From Snodgrassella alvi (GTDB lineage Bacteria > Pseudomonadota > Gammaproteobacteria > Burkholderiales > Neisseriaceae), in contig NZ_MEIR01000077.1 in NCBI RefSeq assembly GCF_002777825.1, positions 1 to 64,000 of the forward strand: a DNA stretch of 64,000 bases, given 5' to 3'. Below the pieces are notes generated by a model. It searched no databases. It was not told the DNA's origin and was given only the letters and a program-made list of their open reading frames with translations. The translations under genes were made by a program, and so were the position numbers. Of this stretch, positions 27,890-37,531 are shown piece after piece (positions within the stretch are counted from its first letter, which is position 1; every line of letters starts with the position of its first letter).

Positions 27890-29953
27890 TTACTCATTCA
27901 ACAAAGCAATGTCGGCCACTGCATTCATCTGGTGTGATAAAAACAGTAACAAAGCCAAGCGATTATTTCTAATCGCTTCATTTTCATCCATTACCATCAC
28001 ATTAGTAAAGAATGTATCCACCTTTTCCTTAATACCAGTCAATTCCGCCAGTGCCTGAACAAAATTCTGTTGCTTCAGGGCAGCCTGAATTTTTATGGCT
28101 ACCTGTTCAGTTGCCTGATACAGGTTCTGCTCATCCTGTTGCTGTAAAAGCGTAGTTGCCATAGCAGGTAAAGCAGAAATATCCACTTTTTTCAGCAAAT
28201 TGTGCACTCGCTTGTTAGCAGCTATTAATGCAGTAGCTTCATCCAGCCGTTTAAACTGAGTCACGGCAGCCAGTCTCGCTTCCAACTCACCCAGATTCTC
28301 CACATTACCAGCCAGCACGGCGGCCACCACATCCTGCGCATAATTATTCTGTAACAAAATGGCCAGACGTGCCTGCATGAATTCGGCTACCTCGCTCACT
28401 GTATTAGCAGCCAGTTTGCCAGCAGGAAAAGTATCAAATGCAGCCTGTAATAGCGGTGTTAGCGCCAGATTATGCTGCATCAGCATCCGCAAAATACCCA
28501 GCGTACTGCGGCGCAATGCGTATGGGTCTTTGTCTCCGGTTGGAATCAGCCCAATACCCCAGATACCCAGCAAAGTTTCCAGCTTATCAGCCAGTGCCAC
28601 TACTGTACCGAGTAAATTATCCGGCAATGCATCACTAGCAAAGCGCGGCCAGTAATGTTGCTCAATTGCCACAGCCACATTGGTATCTTCACCATCATGC
28701 AGTGCATAGTATTTACCCATCGTACCCTGCAATTCAGGAAATTCACCAACCATATCAGTAAGTAAATCCGCCTTAGCCAACTCGGCCGCTCGAGCGGCCT
28801 TATTAACATCAACACCTAACAGCGGTGCAATTGCTGTAGCCAGTTGGGTAATGCGCTGCACTCTTTCTGCCTGACTGCCCAATTTATTGTGGTAAACGAC
28901 ATTTTCCAGACGGGACAGGCGGCTGGCCAGAGAGGTTTTCTGATCCTGAAGATAAAAGAACTCAGCATCAGCCAGACGGGCACGCAGCACACGTTCATTG
29001 CCATGAATGATATGAACTGGATTTTCAGTCTGTAAATTGGAAACCAGCAAAAAGCGGTTAATCAGTTTGCCTTCACTATTTAACAGCGGGAAATATTTCT
29101 GATTCTGCTGCATAGTTAAAATCAGGCATTCCTGTGGCACCTGTAAAAAGCGTTCATCAAAACCTGCCTGCAATACTACCGGCCACTCAACCAGAGCCGT
29201 TACTTCATCCAGCAAACCCTCAGCATAGGCCACCTGCGCATGCAACGCCTGCTCCGCCTCACTTAAACTCTGTTCAATGCGGGCACGACGCTCAGCAAAG
29301 CTGGCCACAACCTTACCTTGTTCCAATAATTGTTGCGCATAATCTGCTGCATGGTTAAATGTAATCCTGCCCTCACTCAGGAAACGGTGGCCTAATGTCC
29401 AGTTTTTGCTGCTTAATCCCAGCACACTACCGGCAACGGTTTCAGTACCGTGCAGCATAACCAACCCATGCACCGGCCGAACAAAGGAATAAGCACTGCT
29501 ACCCCAGTGCATTACCTTGGGAATAGGCAGTTTCTTAATGGCCAGATTCAGAATATCGCTTAATAATGCACTTAATGGCTGGCCGGCCTGAGTATACTCA
29601 TAAGCAAACACCATCTGTTTGCCATCATCAATCTGGCTGAGCTGGTCAATTTCTACCTGATTACTGCGGGCAAATCCCAGCAAGGCTTTGGTAGGTTCAC
29701 CATCTTTCATCCCAGCAGCCACACTCGGGCCTTTTTTCACCATGCGCTGGTCAGCCTGCACCGGTTTAACATTCTGTACTAGAACACCTAAACGTCTGGG
29801 TGCAGCAAATACCTGATAATCAGCCACACCACTGATAAGTTGAGCTTTCTCCAGTCCTTCAACAACACCAGCAGCCAGACTTTCGCCCAGATTATTCAGC
29901 GCTTTTGGTGGTAATTCTTCGGTACGCAGTTCAATTAATAAAGGAGCATTCAT
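27890..29953 (-). CDS. glyS: Glycine-tRNA ligase beta subunit
   Basis: Beta chain of the bacterial alpha2beta2 glycyl-tRNA synthetase; it contributes tRNA binding. The 687-aa protein starts PLLIELRTEELPPKAL, contains the family blocks KVMHWGSSAYSFVRPVHG and an HD-like region followed by PTGDKDPYALRR, and ends in an anticodon-binding DALR-like helical domain with the VMVMDENEAIRNNRLALL block. It lies 22 bases downstream of glyQ. Confidence 0.97.
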   Translation of the reverse strand: MNAPLLIELRTEELPPKALNNLGESLAAGVVEGLEKAQLISGVADYQVFAAPRRLGVLVQNVKPVQADQRMVKKGPSVAAGMKDGEPTKALLGFARSNQVEIDQLSQIDDGKQMVFAYEYTQAGQPLSALLSDILNLAIKKLPIPKVMHWGSSAYSFVRPVHGLVMLHGTETVAGSVLGLSSKNWTLGHRFLSEGRITFNHAADYAQQLLEQGKVVASFAERRARIEQSLSEAEQALHAQVAYAEGLLDEVTALVEWPVVLQAGFDERFLQVPQECLILTMQQNQKYFPLLNSEGKLINRFLLVSNLQTENPVHIIHGNERVLRARLADAEFFYLQDQKTSLASRLSRLENVVYHNKLGSQAERVQRITQLATAIAPLLGVDVNKAARAAELAKADLLTDMVGEFPELQGTMGKYYALHDGEDTNVAVAIEQHYWPRFASDALPDNLLGTVVALADKLETLLGIWGIGLIPTGDKDPYALRRSTLGILRMLMQHNLALTPLLQAAFDTFPAGKLAANTVSEVAEFMQARLAILLQNNYAQDVVAAVLAGNVENLGELEARLAAVTQFKRLDEATALIAANKRVHNLLKKVDISALPAMATTLLQQQDEQNLYQATEQVAIKIQAALKQQNFVQALAELTGIKEKVDTFFTNVMVMDENEAIRNNRLALLLFLSHQMNAVADIALLNE

Positions 29954-29975
29954 GCAAGTATTACTTTCATTCGGT

Positions 29976-30893
29976 TCAGGCTGTCTGGCCGTTAGTATTT
30001 TTTTTCAGTAGCGGGAAACCAAGTTTTTCACGGCTTTCCACATATTTATGCGCAACTGCACGGCTTAAAGCACGTACACGGCCAATATAAGTGGCGCGTT
30101 CAGTCACAGAAATAGCGCCACGGGCATCCAGCAGATTAAATGTATGCCCAGCCTTGAGTACCAGCTCATAGGCTGGCAGCGCCAGACTGACATCCTCTAC
30201 TACCAGCAGGCGTTTGGCTTCCGCTTCATAATGGTTAAACTGCGCCAGTAACCATTCTGCATTACTGAACTCAAAATTATAAGTAGACTGCTCTACCTCA
30301 TTCTGATGGTATACATCGCCATAAGTCACAATCTGCCCGTCCTGAGTTTTGGCCCAAACCAGATCGTAGACATTTTCAACGCCTTGCAAATACATGGCCA
30401 GCCGTTCAATACCATAAGTAATTTCACCCAGAACCGGTGAGCAGTCCATACCGCCTACCTGTTGAAAATAGGTAAACTGTGTCACCTCCATGCCATTGAG
30501 CCATACCTCCCAGCCCAATCCCCAAGCACCCAAGGTAGGATTTTCCCAATCGTCCTCAACAAAGCGGATGTCATGCTGACGCGGATCAATACCCAGCTCC
30601 TGCAAAGAGGCCAGATATAATTCCTGAATATTATCCGGTGCCGGCTTTAACGCCACCTGAAATTGGTAATAATGTTGCAGGCGATTCGGATTTTCACCAT
30701 AGCGGCCATCCTTGGGTCGGCGGGATGGTTGCACATAAGCTGCAAACCAAGGTTCAGGACCCAGAGCGCGCAGACAGGTGGCCGGATGGCTGGTGCCCGC
30801 GCCCACCTCCATATCCAGAGGCTGCAACACCACACAGCCATGACGAGCCCAGTAATTCTGTAAAGTAAAAATAATTTCTTGGAAAGTCAGCAT
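29976..30893 (-). CDS. glyQ: Glycine-tRNA ligase alpha subunit
   Basis: Catalytic class II chain that activates glycine. The 305-aa protein starts [15 protein letters not shown] and contains [38 protein letters not shown] and the motif 3-like [12 protein letters not shown]. The frame is open another 41 codons upstream, but the family start is at 30893. It is the first gene of glyQ-glyS and diverges from the hemolysin III gene. Confidence 0.96.
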   Translation of the reverse strand: MLTFQEIIFTLQNYWARHGCVVLQPLDMEVGAGTSHPATCLRALGPEPWFAAYVQPSRRPKDGRYGENPNRLQHYYQFQVALKPAPDNIQELYLASLQELGIDPRQHDIRFVEDDWENPTLGAWGLGWEVWLNGMEVTQFTYFQQVGGMDCSPVLGEITYGIERLAMYLQGVENVYDLVWAKTQDGQIVTYGDVYHQNEVEQSTYNFEFSNAEWLLAQFNHYEAEAKRLLVVEDVSLALPAYELVLKAGHTFNLLDARGAISVTERATYIGRVRALSRAVAHKYVESREKLGFPLLKKNTNGQTA

Positions 30894-31071
30894 GACGGGA
30901 AATTTCTGATAGTCTGCAAAATTGTCTATTTTACTGTGCTTGCCAGCAGTTGAACAGCCATTATCACGTTCCTGAATAACCTTCTGATGAATAACAAAAT
31001 CAAAAAACACTTGCACCTTCTGGCTGGCAGTGAAACGATAGCCTTTTCATTTATTAATTCCATCTCTCAAA

Positions 31072-31695
31072 ATGTATCGTGGCGAACGCTTTAACGCATA
31101 TTCTCATCTTATCGGCTTTATCCTTGCCATTGTAGGTACAGGATTTCTCCTAACTAAATCTGCACATTATGGAGATACTTATCGTATTGTAAGTTCAGTT
31201 ATTTATGGTGCCAGCCTGATAATTCTATATGGTATATCAACCCTGTATCATTCCGTTCCTTCACACCGCGCCAAGGCAGTGTTACAAAAATTTGACCACT
31301 GTGCCATTTACCTGCTCATTGCCGGCAGCTATACCCCTTTTACCCTCACAACATTAAATGGTGGCTGGGGCTGGTCATTACTCGGCATATCGTGGGGACT
31401 GGCAATATTTGGTATCATTCAGGAAGTGACTATTGGCCGCAAAAGCGAAACCCGCATCCTGTCGCTAATTCTTTATCTGTTGATGGGCTGGCTGATTATT
31501 ATTGCCATCTATCCGCTGACACAGCGCATGTCTTCACCGGGTCTGTTCTGGCTGACCAGCGGCGGGCTGGCGTACAGTATCGGCATTTACTGGTTTATCA
31601 ATGATGAAAAAATCCGCCATGGACATGGCATCTGGCACTTGTTTGTAATGCTGGGCAGTTTGGCACAATTTATCTGTGTTTATGCCTATATCTGA
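31072..31695 (+). CDS. Hemolysin III/YqfA-like PAQR membrane protein
   Basis: Seven-helix membrane protein of the HlyIII/PAQR family; the role in bacteria is uncertain. The 207-aa sequence has RGERFNAYSHLIGF at the start, the conserved LYHSVPSHRAKAVLQKFDHCAIYLLIAGSYTPF region split over helices 2-3 (conserved Ser, His, Asp), and a C-terminal HGHGIWHLFVMLGS with two more conserved histidines. These His/Asp residues form a likely metal site. Confidence 0.88.
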   Translation: MYRGERFNAYSHLIGFILAIVGTGFLLTKSAHYGDTYRIVSSVIYGASLIILYGISTLYHSVPSHRAKAVLQKFDHCAIYLLIAGSYTPFTLTTLNGGWGWSLLGISWGLAIFGIIQEVTIGRKSETRILSLILYLLMGWLIIIAIYPLTQRMSSPGLFWLTSGGLAYSIGIYWFINDEKIRHGHGIWHLFVMLGSLAQFICVYAYI

Positions 31696-31761
31696 AATTT
31701 AGTAATACAAATACCGCAAACACCAACTCTAATTACAAACGATTAAATGAAGGAAATTTTA

Positions 31762-32628
31762 GTGAAGATATACCTGAAAACCTTGCTTGTAAGTCTGTGC
31801 ATTCTCACTCTGGTTGCCTGTAGTGGTGAAAAAACCACCCAATCTGCTACTTCATCGGAACAGGTAAAAAAAGAAATTATTATCGGCACTACTGTAGGCG
31901 ACTTTGCCGATATGGTGCGTGATCAGGTGAAGCCCGAACTGGAAAAACAGGGCTATAAGGTACAGCTATTGGAATTTACCGATTATGTTCGTCCCAATCT
32001 GGCGCTGGCAGATAAATCTATTGACATCAACATTTTTCAGCACAAACCATATCTGGATGATTTTGCTCAGTCGCGCCATCTGGCAATCATACCGGCTTTT
32101 CAGGTTCCTACCGGCCCTCTGGGAATATATACCGGCAAGCTGCATGAATTAAGTGCAGTAAAAAGTGGTTCCAGCGTCTCCGTACCCAATGACCCCTCCA
32201 ATCTGGCACGTGCTCTGGTTATGCTGGACAGGCTGGGCTGGATTACTCTAAAAGCCAACATTAACCCCCTTAAAGCCTCACTGTCCGATATTGCCAGCAA
32301 TCATAAAAACATCAAACTGGTACCGCTGGAAGCCGCCCAATTACCACGCTCCCGTCACGATGTAGATTTTGCAGTGATAAATGGCAATTTTGCCACTAGT
32401 TCAGGCTTGAAATTTACATCAGCCCTGTTCCTTGAACCCGGCTATACCTATGTTAACTGGGCCGCAATTCGTGCTGCCGACAAAGACAGACAGTGGGTAA
32501 AAGACATAACAGCCGCATATAATTCTGCTACATTCAAAGAGTATGCGTTCAAACGTTTTGCCGGTTACAAATATCCTGAATCATGGGGTATACACGGCGA
32601 CAAAACCGCATCAATACCCGTACAATAA
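31762..32628 (+). CDS. MetQ/NlpA-type lipoprotein, ABC substrate-binding
   Basis: Periplasmic substrate-binding lipoprotein of the D/L-methionine uptake (MetQ) family. The product has a signal peptide with lipobox LVAC and the family segments IIIGTTVGDFADMV, FTDYVRPNLALADKSIDINI and FQHKPYLDDF. I chose GTG at 31762 because AAGGA lies 7 bases before it; an ATG 15 bases upstream lacks a binding site and is the alternative. The permease (MetI) and ATPase (MetN) genes are not adjacent in this window. Confidence 0.85.
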   Translation: MKIYLKTLLVSLCILTLVACSGEKTTQSATSSEQVKKEIIIGTTVGDFADMVRDQVKPELEKQGYKVQLLEFTDYVRPNLALADKSIDINIFQHKPYLDDFAQSRHLAIIPAFQVPTGPLGIYTGKLHELSAVKSGSSVSVPNDPSNLARALVMLDRLGWITLKANINPLKASLSDIASNHKNIKLVPLEAAQLPRSRHDVDFAVINGNFATSSGLKFTSALFLEPGYTYVNWAAIRAADKDRQWVKDITAAYNSATFKEYAFKRFAGYKYPESWGIHGDKTASIPVQ

Positions 32629-32709
32629 TTACCCGAGTCAGTTCTGAATAGGTATTTTGTTACAGGCATCAATAACAGAATGCTTTTACTATCCATAATG
32701 TAAACAAAC

Positions 32710-33045
32710 ATGAAGCCAAACAATTTTATTCCAAGCGATGAACTGCCATTAGAACAGAAAATCAATCTGGAAACTGCGCGTATCAACTGGCATGAACTCC
32801 AACCTCATTTTGCTCGTGGCAGCTGTATTTATGTTGCACCAGAACTGGACTTAGTTGATATTGCACACATGATAGCCGCAGACGACAGCACAACCATTGC
32901 ACTTTTGATACATGAAGGTAAAATTAGCAAAGTCAGCGATATCATGGCACAGCAGTATTTTGATTGTAACCAGCCAATGTGGGCTGTTGTGGTAAGGCCA
33001 TATGTGCTGATCCAGCCAGACAATACTATTGTCGAAAGCAAGTAA
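32710..33045 (+). CDS. DUF2288 family protein
   Basis: 111-aa cytoplasmic protein with the DUF2288 pattern: LNxETARInWHELQxxFARG near the N-terminus, VAPELDLVDIAHMIA in the middle and MWAVVVRPYVLIQ at the end. Function unknown. No clear Shine-Dalgarno. It lies between the metQ-like gene and the pilin on the same strand. Confidence 0.82.
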   Translation: MKPNNFIPSDELPLEQKINLETARINWHELQPHFARGSCIYVAPELDLVDIAHMIAADDSTTIALLIHEGKISKVSDIMAQQYFDCNQPMWAVVVRPYVLIQPDNTIVESK

Positions 33046-33088
33046 GCCAAAACATTAAAACTAATATTTATAATAGAAAGAGAACGTC

Positions 33089-33481
33089 ATGCAACGTCAC
33101 AATCGGGGTTTTACGCTCATTGACTTGATGATTACCATCACTATTATTGGCATATTAGCCGCAATTGCCTATCCGTCCTACAATAACTATGTGATTAAAG
33201 CTCGCGAACAAAATGCCCGTGCTGATTTGGTGCGAAACGTCAACAAGCTGGAACGGTATTACGCTCACAATAAAACTTTCAGTGGTTATGCGGATACGCT
33301 CGAACAAGGTAAAAGCGCAACATATTTTACTTTTGCAGGCACCTATAAGCCTGATAGCTATCGTCTGGTGGCTACACCAACAGCTGCAAATAGTGGTGCC
33401 ACCAGAGTGGTTATCTATGACAGTTTAAAGGGTATGTTATTATGTGAGGATTCTTCCGCAGCAAGCTGTGATCCTTATTAA
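33089..33481 (+). CDS. Type IV pilin-like protein, Asp at position 5
   Basis: 130-aa prepilin with a short leader (MQRHNRG), the processing site G/FTLIDLMITITIIGILAAI, and one long N-terminal hydrophobic helix, then a small globular part with YYAHNKTFSGY and a C-terminal Cys pair (CEDSSAASC) that could close a small D-loop. It resembles PilE/ComP-type minor pilins. Position 5 of the mature protein is Asp, not the almost invariant Glu. AAAGAG precedes the ATG by 7 bases. No other pilus gene lies next to it except perhaps the secreted protein at 33680. Confidence 0.85.
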   Translation: MQRHNRGFTLIDLMITITIIGILAAIAYPSYNNYVIKAREQNARADLVRNVNKLERYYAHNKTFSGYADTLEQGKSATYFTFAGTYKPDSYRLVATPTAANSGATRVVIYDSLKGMLLCEDSSAASCDPY

Positions 33482-33679
33482 ATCCGCGTTCATGCATTTC
33501 AGGTTACAGCATATATTACTGAAAACCATATAGTTTTCAGCGTATATTTACTTTAATAACTTTTCCTTTATTTTTTAAGTTATAAAAATAGTTGAAAAAT
33601 TACGAAAATATTCAATATTTAACCTTGTAATCTCAAGCGAGTAATTAAATTCTTGACAAGAAAAATAAAGAGCAAATAT

Positions 33680-34108
33680 ATGGAAAAGCTGAAATCACTC
33701 CTGCTAATATCAATCACTCTAACACTGGCCAATTCAGCACTGGCGGCCGGCCATCGAAATATTGCTGACAATGATGGGCTTGATGATGCTGATAGAATCA
33801 TCATTCAGATGTACAACCGGCAACAGCAGATTGAAAGAGAAATCGACAAATTATCTGCATCATTTTTTCAGGATGATAATCAGGTTAAGCTGTTTAAAAA
33901 CTGTAAACAGCCAGAATGCCACCAATACAGTGAAACTTCAGCTTTCAGCCTCAACCCGAATCAAAATTTTACTTATCAGAATCAGATTAGCAGAGATGGT
34001 CTAACCAAATCTGTTACTCGAAGGGGCAAATTTAACCATCGCAAAAGCAAACAGACACTGATTCTGAATAATGCTGATGGCCAGCCAGATGTGTATCTGC
34101 ATCAGTAA
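33680..34108 (+). CDS. Unnamed secreted protein
   Basis: 142 residues with a clear signal peptide (MEKLKSLLLISITLTLANSA, cleavage after ALA). The mature part is short and polar, with a helical stretch IIIQMYNRQQQIEREIDKL near residue 50 and two cysteines (NCKQPEC) that could form a disulfide. The ATG at 33680 has GAG seven bases ahead; the frame opens nine codons earlier from TTG. About 200 bases after the pilin, same strand. No family recognised. Confidence 0.7.
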   Translation: MEKLKSLLLISITLTLANSALAAGHRNIADNDGLDDADRIIIQMYNRQQQIEREIDKLSASFFQDDNQVKLFKNCKQPECHQYSETSAFSLNPNQNFTYQNQISRDGLTKSVTRRGKFNHRKSKQTLILNNADGQPDVYLHQ

Positions 34109-34156
34109 ATTCTCAGAATCTCAGAATAACATTTATCCAGAAAATAGCAGATTACA

Positions 34157-34190
34157 CAAAAAGGCAATGAAAAAATCATTGCCTTTTTAT
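34157..34190. terminator. Bidirectional terminator
   Basis: AAAAGGCAATGA and TCATTGCCTTTT form a 12-bp stem with a 5-base loop and T-runs on both strands, between the convergent genes at 33680 and 34213. Confidence 0.88.
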
Positions 34191-34212
34191 TTAATTACTT
34201 ATCAGGTAAATT

Positions 34213-35031
34213 TTATTTATGCTTGGATTTAGATGAATTCACTACAGAACGTTCAATTATTTGATCCAATTTATAAACATAGTGGCTGGCAGTAGCATCA
34301 TCTGCCGCACCGGCCGGTTTTACCTCATAGACATTCAAGCGTAATACCTGATTTTCTGCCGGATTAAACTGCCAGCCGTCAATCGTGCCGGCAAAATTAC
34401 GCCATACACCGGTTTTAACCTTCACACCCTGATCATTATAGAAAATTTCACGAACTTTCAGGCATTGAGCTGCGCCATTGTCCGTCTGACAAGTTTGTGT
34501 CTGCGGGCTTATTTCCCAGAACACTACCGTAGGCTGGCCATACTGGGAAGTGGCTGTAGGCACACCACGCCAGAGCAGATGTTCGCCACGCCGATTTTCA
34601 ATCCATAACTGCGGCTGAGCATTCTGGGCATTTTCAGTGTTAAGCAATCCAGCATGCAGTTTCTGCCCATTCATAAAAGCAATAATCGCTGCATCCTGTG
34701 CCATCACATCAGGTGCACAGGCCATCATGGTACTCATTGGTGCCTGAATTTGCATATCCTGTCCGCTTAGCTGGTAAATAGAACCAATAGAATTACACCC
34801 ACCGGAAACATTTAGCCGCTGACCAGCAAAACTCAATTTCAAGGCTGAATTCGTCTTGAAATTAGCCAATGGCCGGCCATGTCGATCAGTAGCTTCTACT
34901 AGCTGCCATTCATAAGCGCCTAACTGCTGCACACTAGCAGCACGCATATTAACTTTATGGTCAGATGTATGTGCACAGGCAGTAAGACTGCCGGCAATCA
35001 GGGCAGTTACTACCATTTTTTTGATAGTCAT
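34213..35031 (-). CDS. META and DUF4377 domain lipoprotein
   Basis: 272-aa lipoprotein: signal peptide MTIKKMVVTALIAGSLTAC with lipobox LTAC, then a META (HslJ-like) domain at about 35-140 with YEWQLVEA, NVSGGCNSIGSIY and MSTMMACAPDVMAQDAAI, and a C-terminal DUF4377 domain with CLKVREIFYNDQG and WQFNPAENQVLRLNVYE. HslJ itself is linked to heat shock and novobiocin resistance in E. coli; the role here is unknown. AGGA seven bases before the ATG at 35031 supports this start over one 12 codons upstream. Confidence 0.85.
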   Translation of the reverse strand: MTIKKMVVTALIAGSLTACAHTSDHKVNMRAASVQQLGAYEWQLVEATDRHGRPLANFKTNSALKLSFAGQRLNVSGGCNSIGSIYQLSGQDMQIQAPMSTMMACAPDVMAQDAAIIAFMNGQKLHAGLLNTENAQNAQPQLWIENRRGEHLLWRGVPTATSQYGQPTVVFWEISPQTQTCQTDNGAAQCLKVREIFYNDQGVKVKTGVWRNFAGTIDGWQFNPAENQVLRLNVYEVKPAGAADDATASHYVYKLDQIIERSVVNSSKSKHK

Positions 35032-35163
35032 AAGTATATCCTTGCTTAAACGACACAACACCTGCACATTAAAATAAATCTACGTATAAAACAACTATCA
35101 TGTTTTATATCACTGCAAGATTGGCTATTATGCAACAACAGCAACAAATTCAGGAAAATCAGC

Positions 35164-35979
35164 ATGCAAATCGGTATTACTATTATCGGCGATGAAATTC
35201 TGAATGGTTCACGTCAGGATAGCCATTTTATTTTTTTCAGACAGTTACTTCAGCAGCACGGGCTATATATGGCCTGGGCACAATATTTACCTGATGATCG
35301 GGCAATAATCAGCCGGCAGTTAAAGCAATCATTTAAAGAAAAAATACCGGTTTTTGTCACCGGAGGCATAGGGGCCACACCAGACGACCATACACGCCAG
35401 GCCTGCGCCAATGCTTTAAACCTGCCATTAACACCTCATCCCGAAGCCCTAAAAGCGATTGAAGCCATTTCAGTCAAACATGGCGACACATTAGACAGCC
35501 CTGCTCATTTACAACGGGCAAAAATGGCGGATTTTCCTCAGGGTGCGGCACTGATTCCGAATCCGTTTAACAACATCGCCGGCTTCTCAATCCAAGAGCA
35601 TTATTTTTTACCCGGCTTCCCCAAAATGGCACATCCAATGGCTCAATGGGTATTAGACCAATATTACCGGCAGAGCTTTTTCCAATATAAATTGGCCACT
35701 AAAGCTGCATTGGTTGACGGCATACCCGAATCGCGAATTTCGCCACTGATGGAGCAGATTGAACAAAAATGGCCAGGTATCAAAACTTTCAGTCTGCCTA
35801 CCATCCGTGATGATTTACCAATTAATGAACAAATACATCAATACCGGCTTGAATTTGGTTTGAAAGCCTGGGGTAAAGACTGCGCTACTCTGCCAGAAAT
35901 CTGGGAAGAGGCAGTACAGAAACTGAAACAGCTTGGAGCCACCAATATCACTCCACTGGATAAAAGCAGTGAAGGCTGA
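35164..35979 (+). CDS. CinA-like molybdopterin-binding domain protein
   Basis: 271 aa with a MoCF-biosynthesis (CinA N-terminal) fold: IGITIIGDEILNGSRQD near the start and FVTGGIGATPDDHTRQA near residue 65. It lacks the C-terminal nicotinamide-nucleotide amidase domain of full CinA, as is common for the stand-alone neisserial and gammaproteobacterial form. Likely a nucleotide-pyrophosphatase-type housekeeping function, not proven. It diverges from the META lipoprotein. Confidence 0.85.
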   Translation: MQIGITIIGDEILNGSRQDSHFIFFRQLLQQHGLYMAWAQYLPDDRAIISRQLKQSFKEKIPVFVTGGIGATPDDHTRQACANALNLPLTPHPEALKAIEAISVKHGDTLDSPAHLQRAKMADFPQGAALIPNPFNNIAGFSIQEHYFLPGFPKMAHPMAQWVLDQYYRQSFFQYKLATKAALVDGIPESRISPLMEQIEQKWPGIKTFSLPTIRDDLPINEQIHQYRLEFGLKAWGKDCATLPEIWEEAVQKLKQLGATNITPLDKSSEG

Positions 35980-36283
35980 ATCCGCATCCGATATAGTGGA
36001 TTAATATCAGGATAAATCCTGTAATTTATAGAAAAATTACCTATTTAAATGCTAAAAAAAAGGGTTTAAAACTATATCCATCGTGCTGACAGGCTGAAAA
36101 AACCATACTTTTACCACTTTACATGCAAAATGGTTTTGTATTTGCGTTTCATTTGTCAAGCAACTAGAATTCCAGCAACTTATAGCAATATCTGGTTTAG
36201 CGGTTATCCGGATGCCGGTGAACCAGTCGATAGTGTACTAAACCCATCAACCGTACACCTTAGCAACAGGTATAAATTTATTC
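35980..36283. promoter_or_regulatory. serC upstream region
   Basis: About 300 bases without a gene. A small palindrome CAGGAT-AA-ATCCTG lies near its left end and CTGACA near 36087 could be a -35 box, but no complete promoter is convincing. Confidence 0.35.
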
Positions 36284-37387
36284 ATGACAACACTGAACAA
36301 ATACAATTTTTCTGCCGGTCCTGCCATACTGCCAGAGGCCGTATTACAAACAGCACAAGCTGAAATGCTGGATTATAACGGTATCGGCAGCTCAGTCATG
36401 ACCATGAGCCACCGCTCAGATGCATTTATCAGTATTCTGTATCATGCCGAGCAAGATTTGCGACAGCTACTGCATATTCCGGACAACTATAAAATACTGT
36501 TTATGCAGGGTGGAGCCAGTGCTCAATTCAATATGGTAGTCATGAATTTGGCCAATGGCTTTAAACGGGTTGATTCAGTCGTTTCCGGCAACTGGAGCCG
36601 GATTGCCCACAGCCAAATGGGCAAGCTGTCCAATGCCGAAATACATTTAGCAGCACATGGCGGTGATTTGTATAACTACACTGACGTACCAGCACCTGAA
36701 AACTGGGACGTTGACCCAAACTCAGCCTTTGTCCACTATTGCATTAATGAAACTGTACATGGCCTGCAATACCGCGATATTCCCAAACCTGACGGCATGC
36801 CGCCAATTGTGTGTGATATGTCGAGTGAAATTCTTTCACGACCAATTAATGTTGCTGATTTTGGCGTTATTTATGCCGGTGCCCAGAAAAATATCGGTCC
36901 GTCAGGAGCCACCATCGTTATTATTCGCGAAGATTTGCTTGAACGCTGCTCCGATCGAATCCCCGACGTATGGAATTATCAGAGCCATATCAGCCGCCAG
37001 GGAATGTATAACACGCCCGCTACCTATCCGATTTATATTTCCGGTCTGGTATTCCGCTGGCTACAGGCTCAGGGTGGAGTGGAACAAATGCAGGCAATCA
37101 ATACTATGAAAGCTGAAACCCTGTATTCTGCTATTGACAACAGTAATGGCTTCTATACCAATAATGTGCAACAACATGCCCGTTCGCATATGAATGTCAT
37201 TTTCCATACCCCGGAAAAAGAACTGGACAAAATATTTGTTCAGCAAGCTAATGCTCATGGTTTATGTGCGCTACACGGCTATAAATCAATTGGTGGCATG
37301 CGCGCCAGCATTTATAACGCTATGCCCATTCAGGGTGTAGAAGCTTTGGTAAGTTTCATGCAAGAATTTCAGCGCCGATACGGCTAA
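36284..37387 (+). CDS. serC: Phosphoserine aminotransferase
   Basis: PLP enzyme converting 3-phosphohydroxypyruvate and glutamate to phosphoserine (serine synthesis) and serving pyridoxine synthesis. The 367-aa protein has KYNFSAGPAILPEAVL, MSHRSDAF, FMQGGASAQFNMV and the PLP lysine at about residue 202 in GAQKNIGPSG; the C-terminus has GGMRASIYNAM. Ends in a strong terminator. Confidence 0.96.
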   Translation: MTTLNKYNFSAGPAILPEAVLQTAQAEMLDYNGIGSSVMTMSHRSDAFISILYHAEQDLRQLLHIPDNYKILFMQGGASAQFNMVVMNLANGFKRVDSVVSGNWSRIAHSQMGKLSNAEIHLAAHGGDLYNYTDVPAPENWDVDPNSAFVHYCINETVHGLQYRDIPKPDGMPPIVCDMSSEILSRPINVADFGVIYAGAQKNIGPSGATIVIIREDLLERCSDRIPDVWNYQSHISRQGMYNTPATYPIYISGLVFRWLQAQGGVEQMQAINTMKAETLYSAIDNSNGFYTNNVQQHARSHMNVIFHTPEKELDKIFVQQANAHGLCALHGYKSIGGMRASIYNAMPIQGVEALVSFMQEFQRRYG

Positions 37388-37407
37388 TTTCCCTGATTTT
37401 TTCTTCA

Positions 37408-37446
37408 ATCGGTGTAGCAACAATATGCTACACCGGTTTTCAGTTT
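37408..37446 (+). terminator. Intrinsic terminator of serC
   Basis: CGGTGTAGCA (37410-37419) pairs with TGCTACACCG (37426-37435), followed by GTTTTCAGTTTT. Confidence 0.8.
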
Positions 37447-37531
37447 TATCCTGAGTCAATCATTATTTTGCACTACAAATTATTAATTTGCACCTAATTT
37501 TTCTCTTAAAGGATGCAACTTCCGCCTTATC

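Noticed and set aside
36130-36363. 77-codon plus-strand ORF overlapping the serC start
   Set aside because: It overlaps the 5' end of serC in another frame and has no supporting features.
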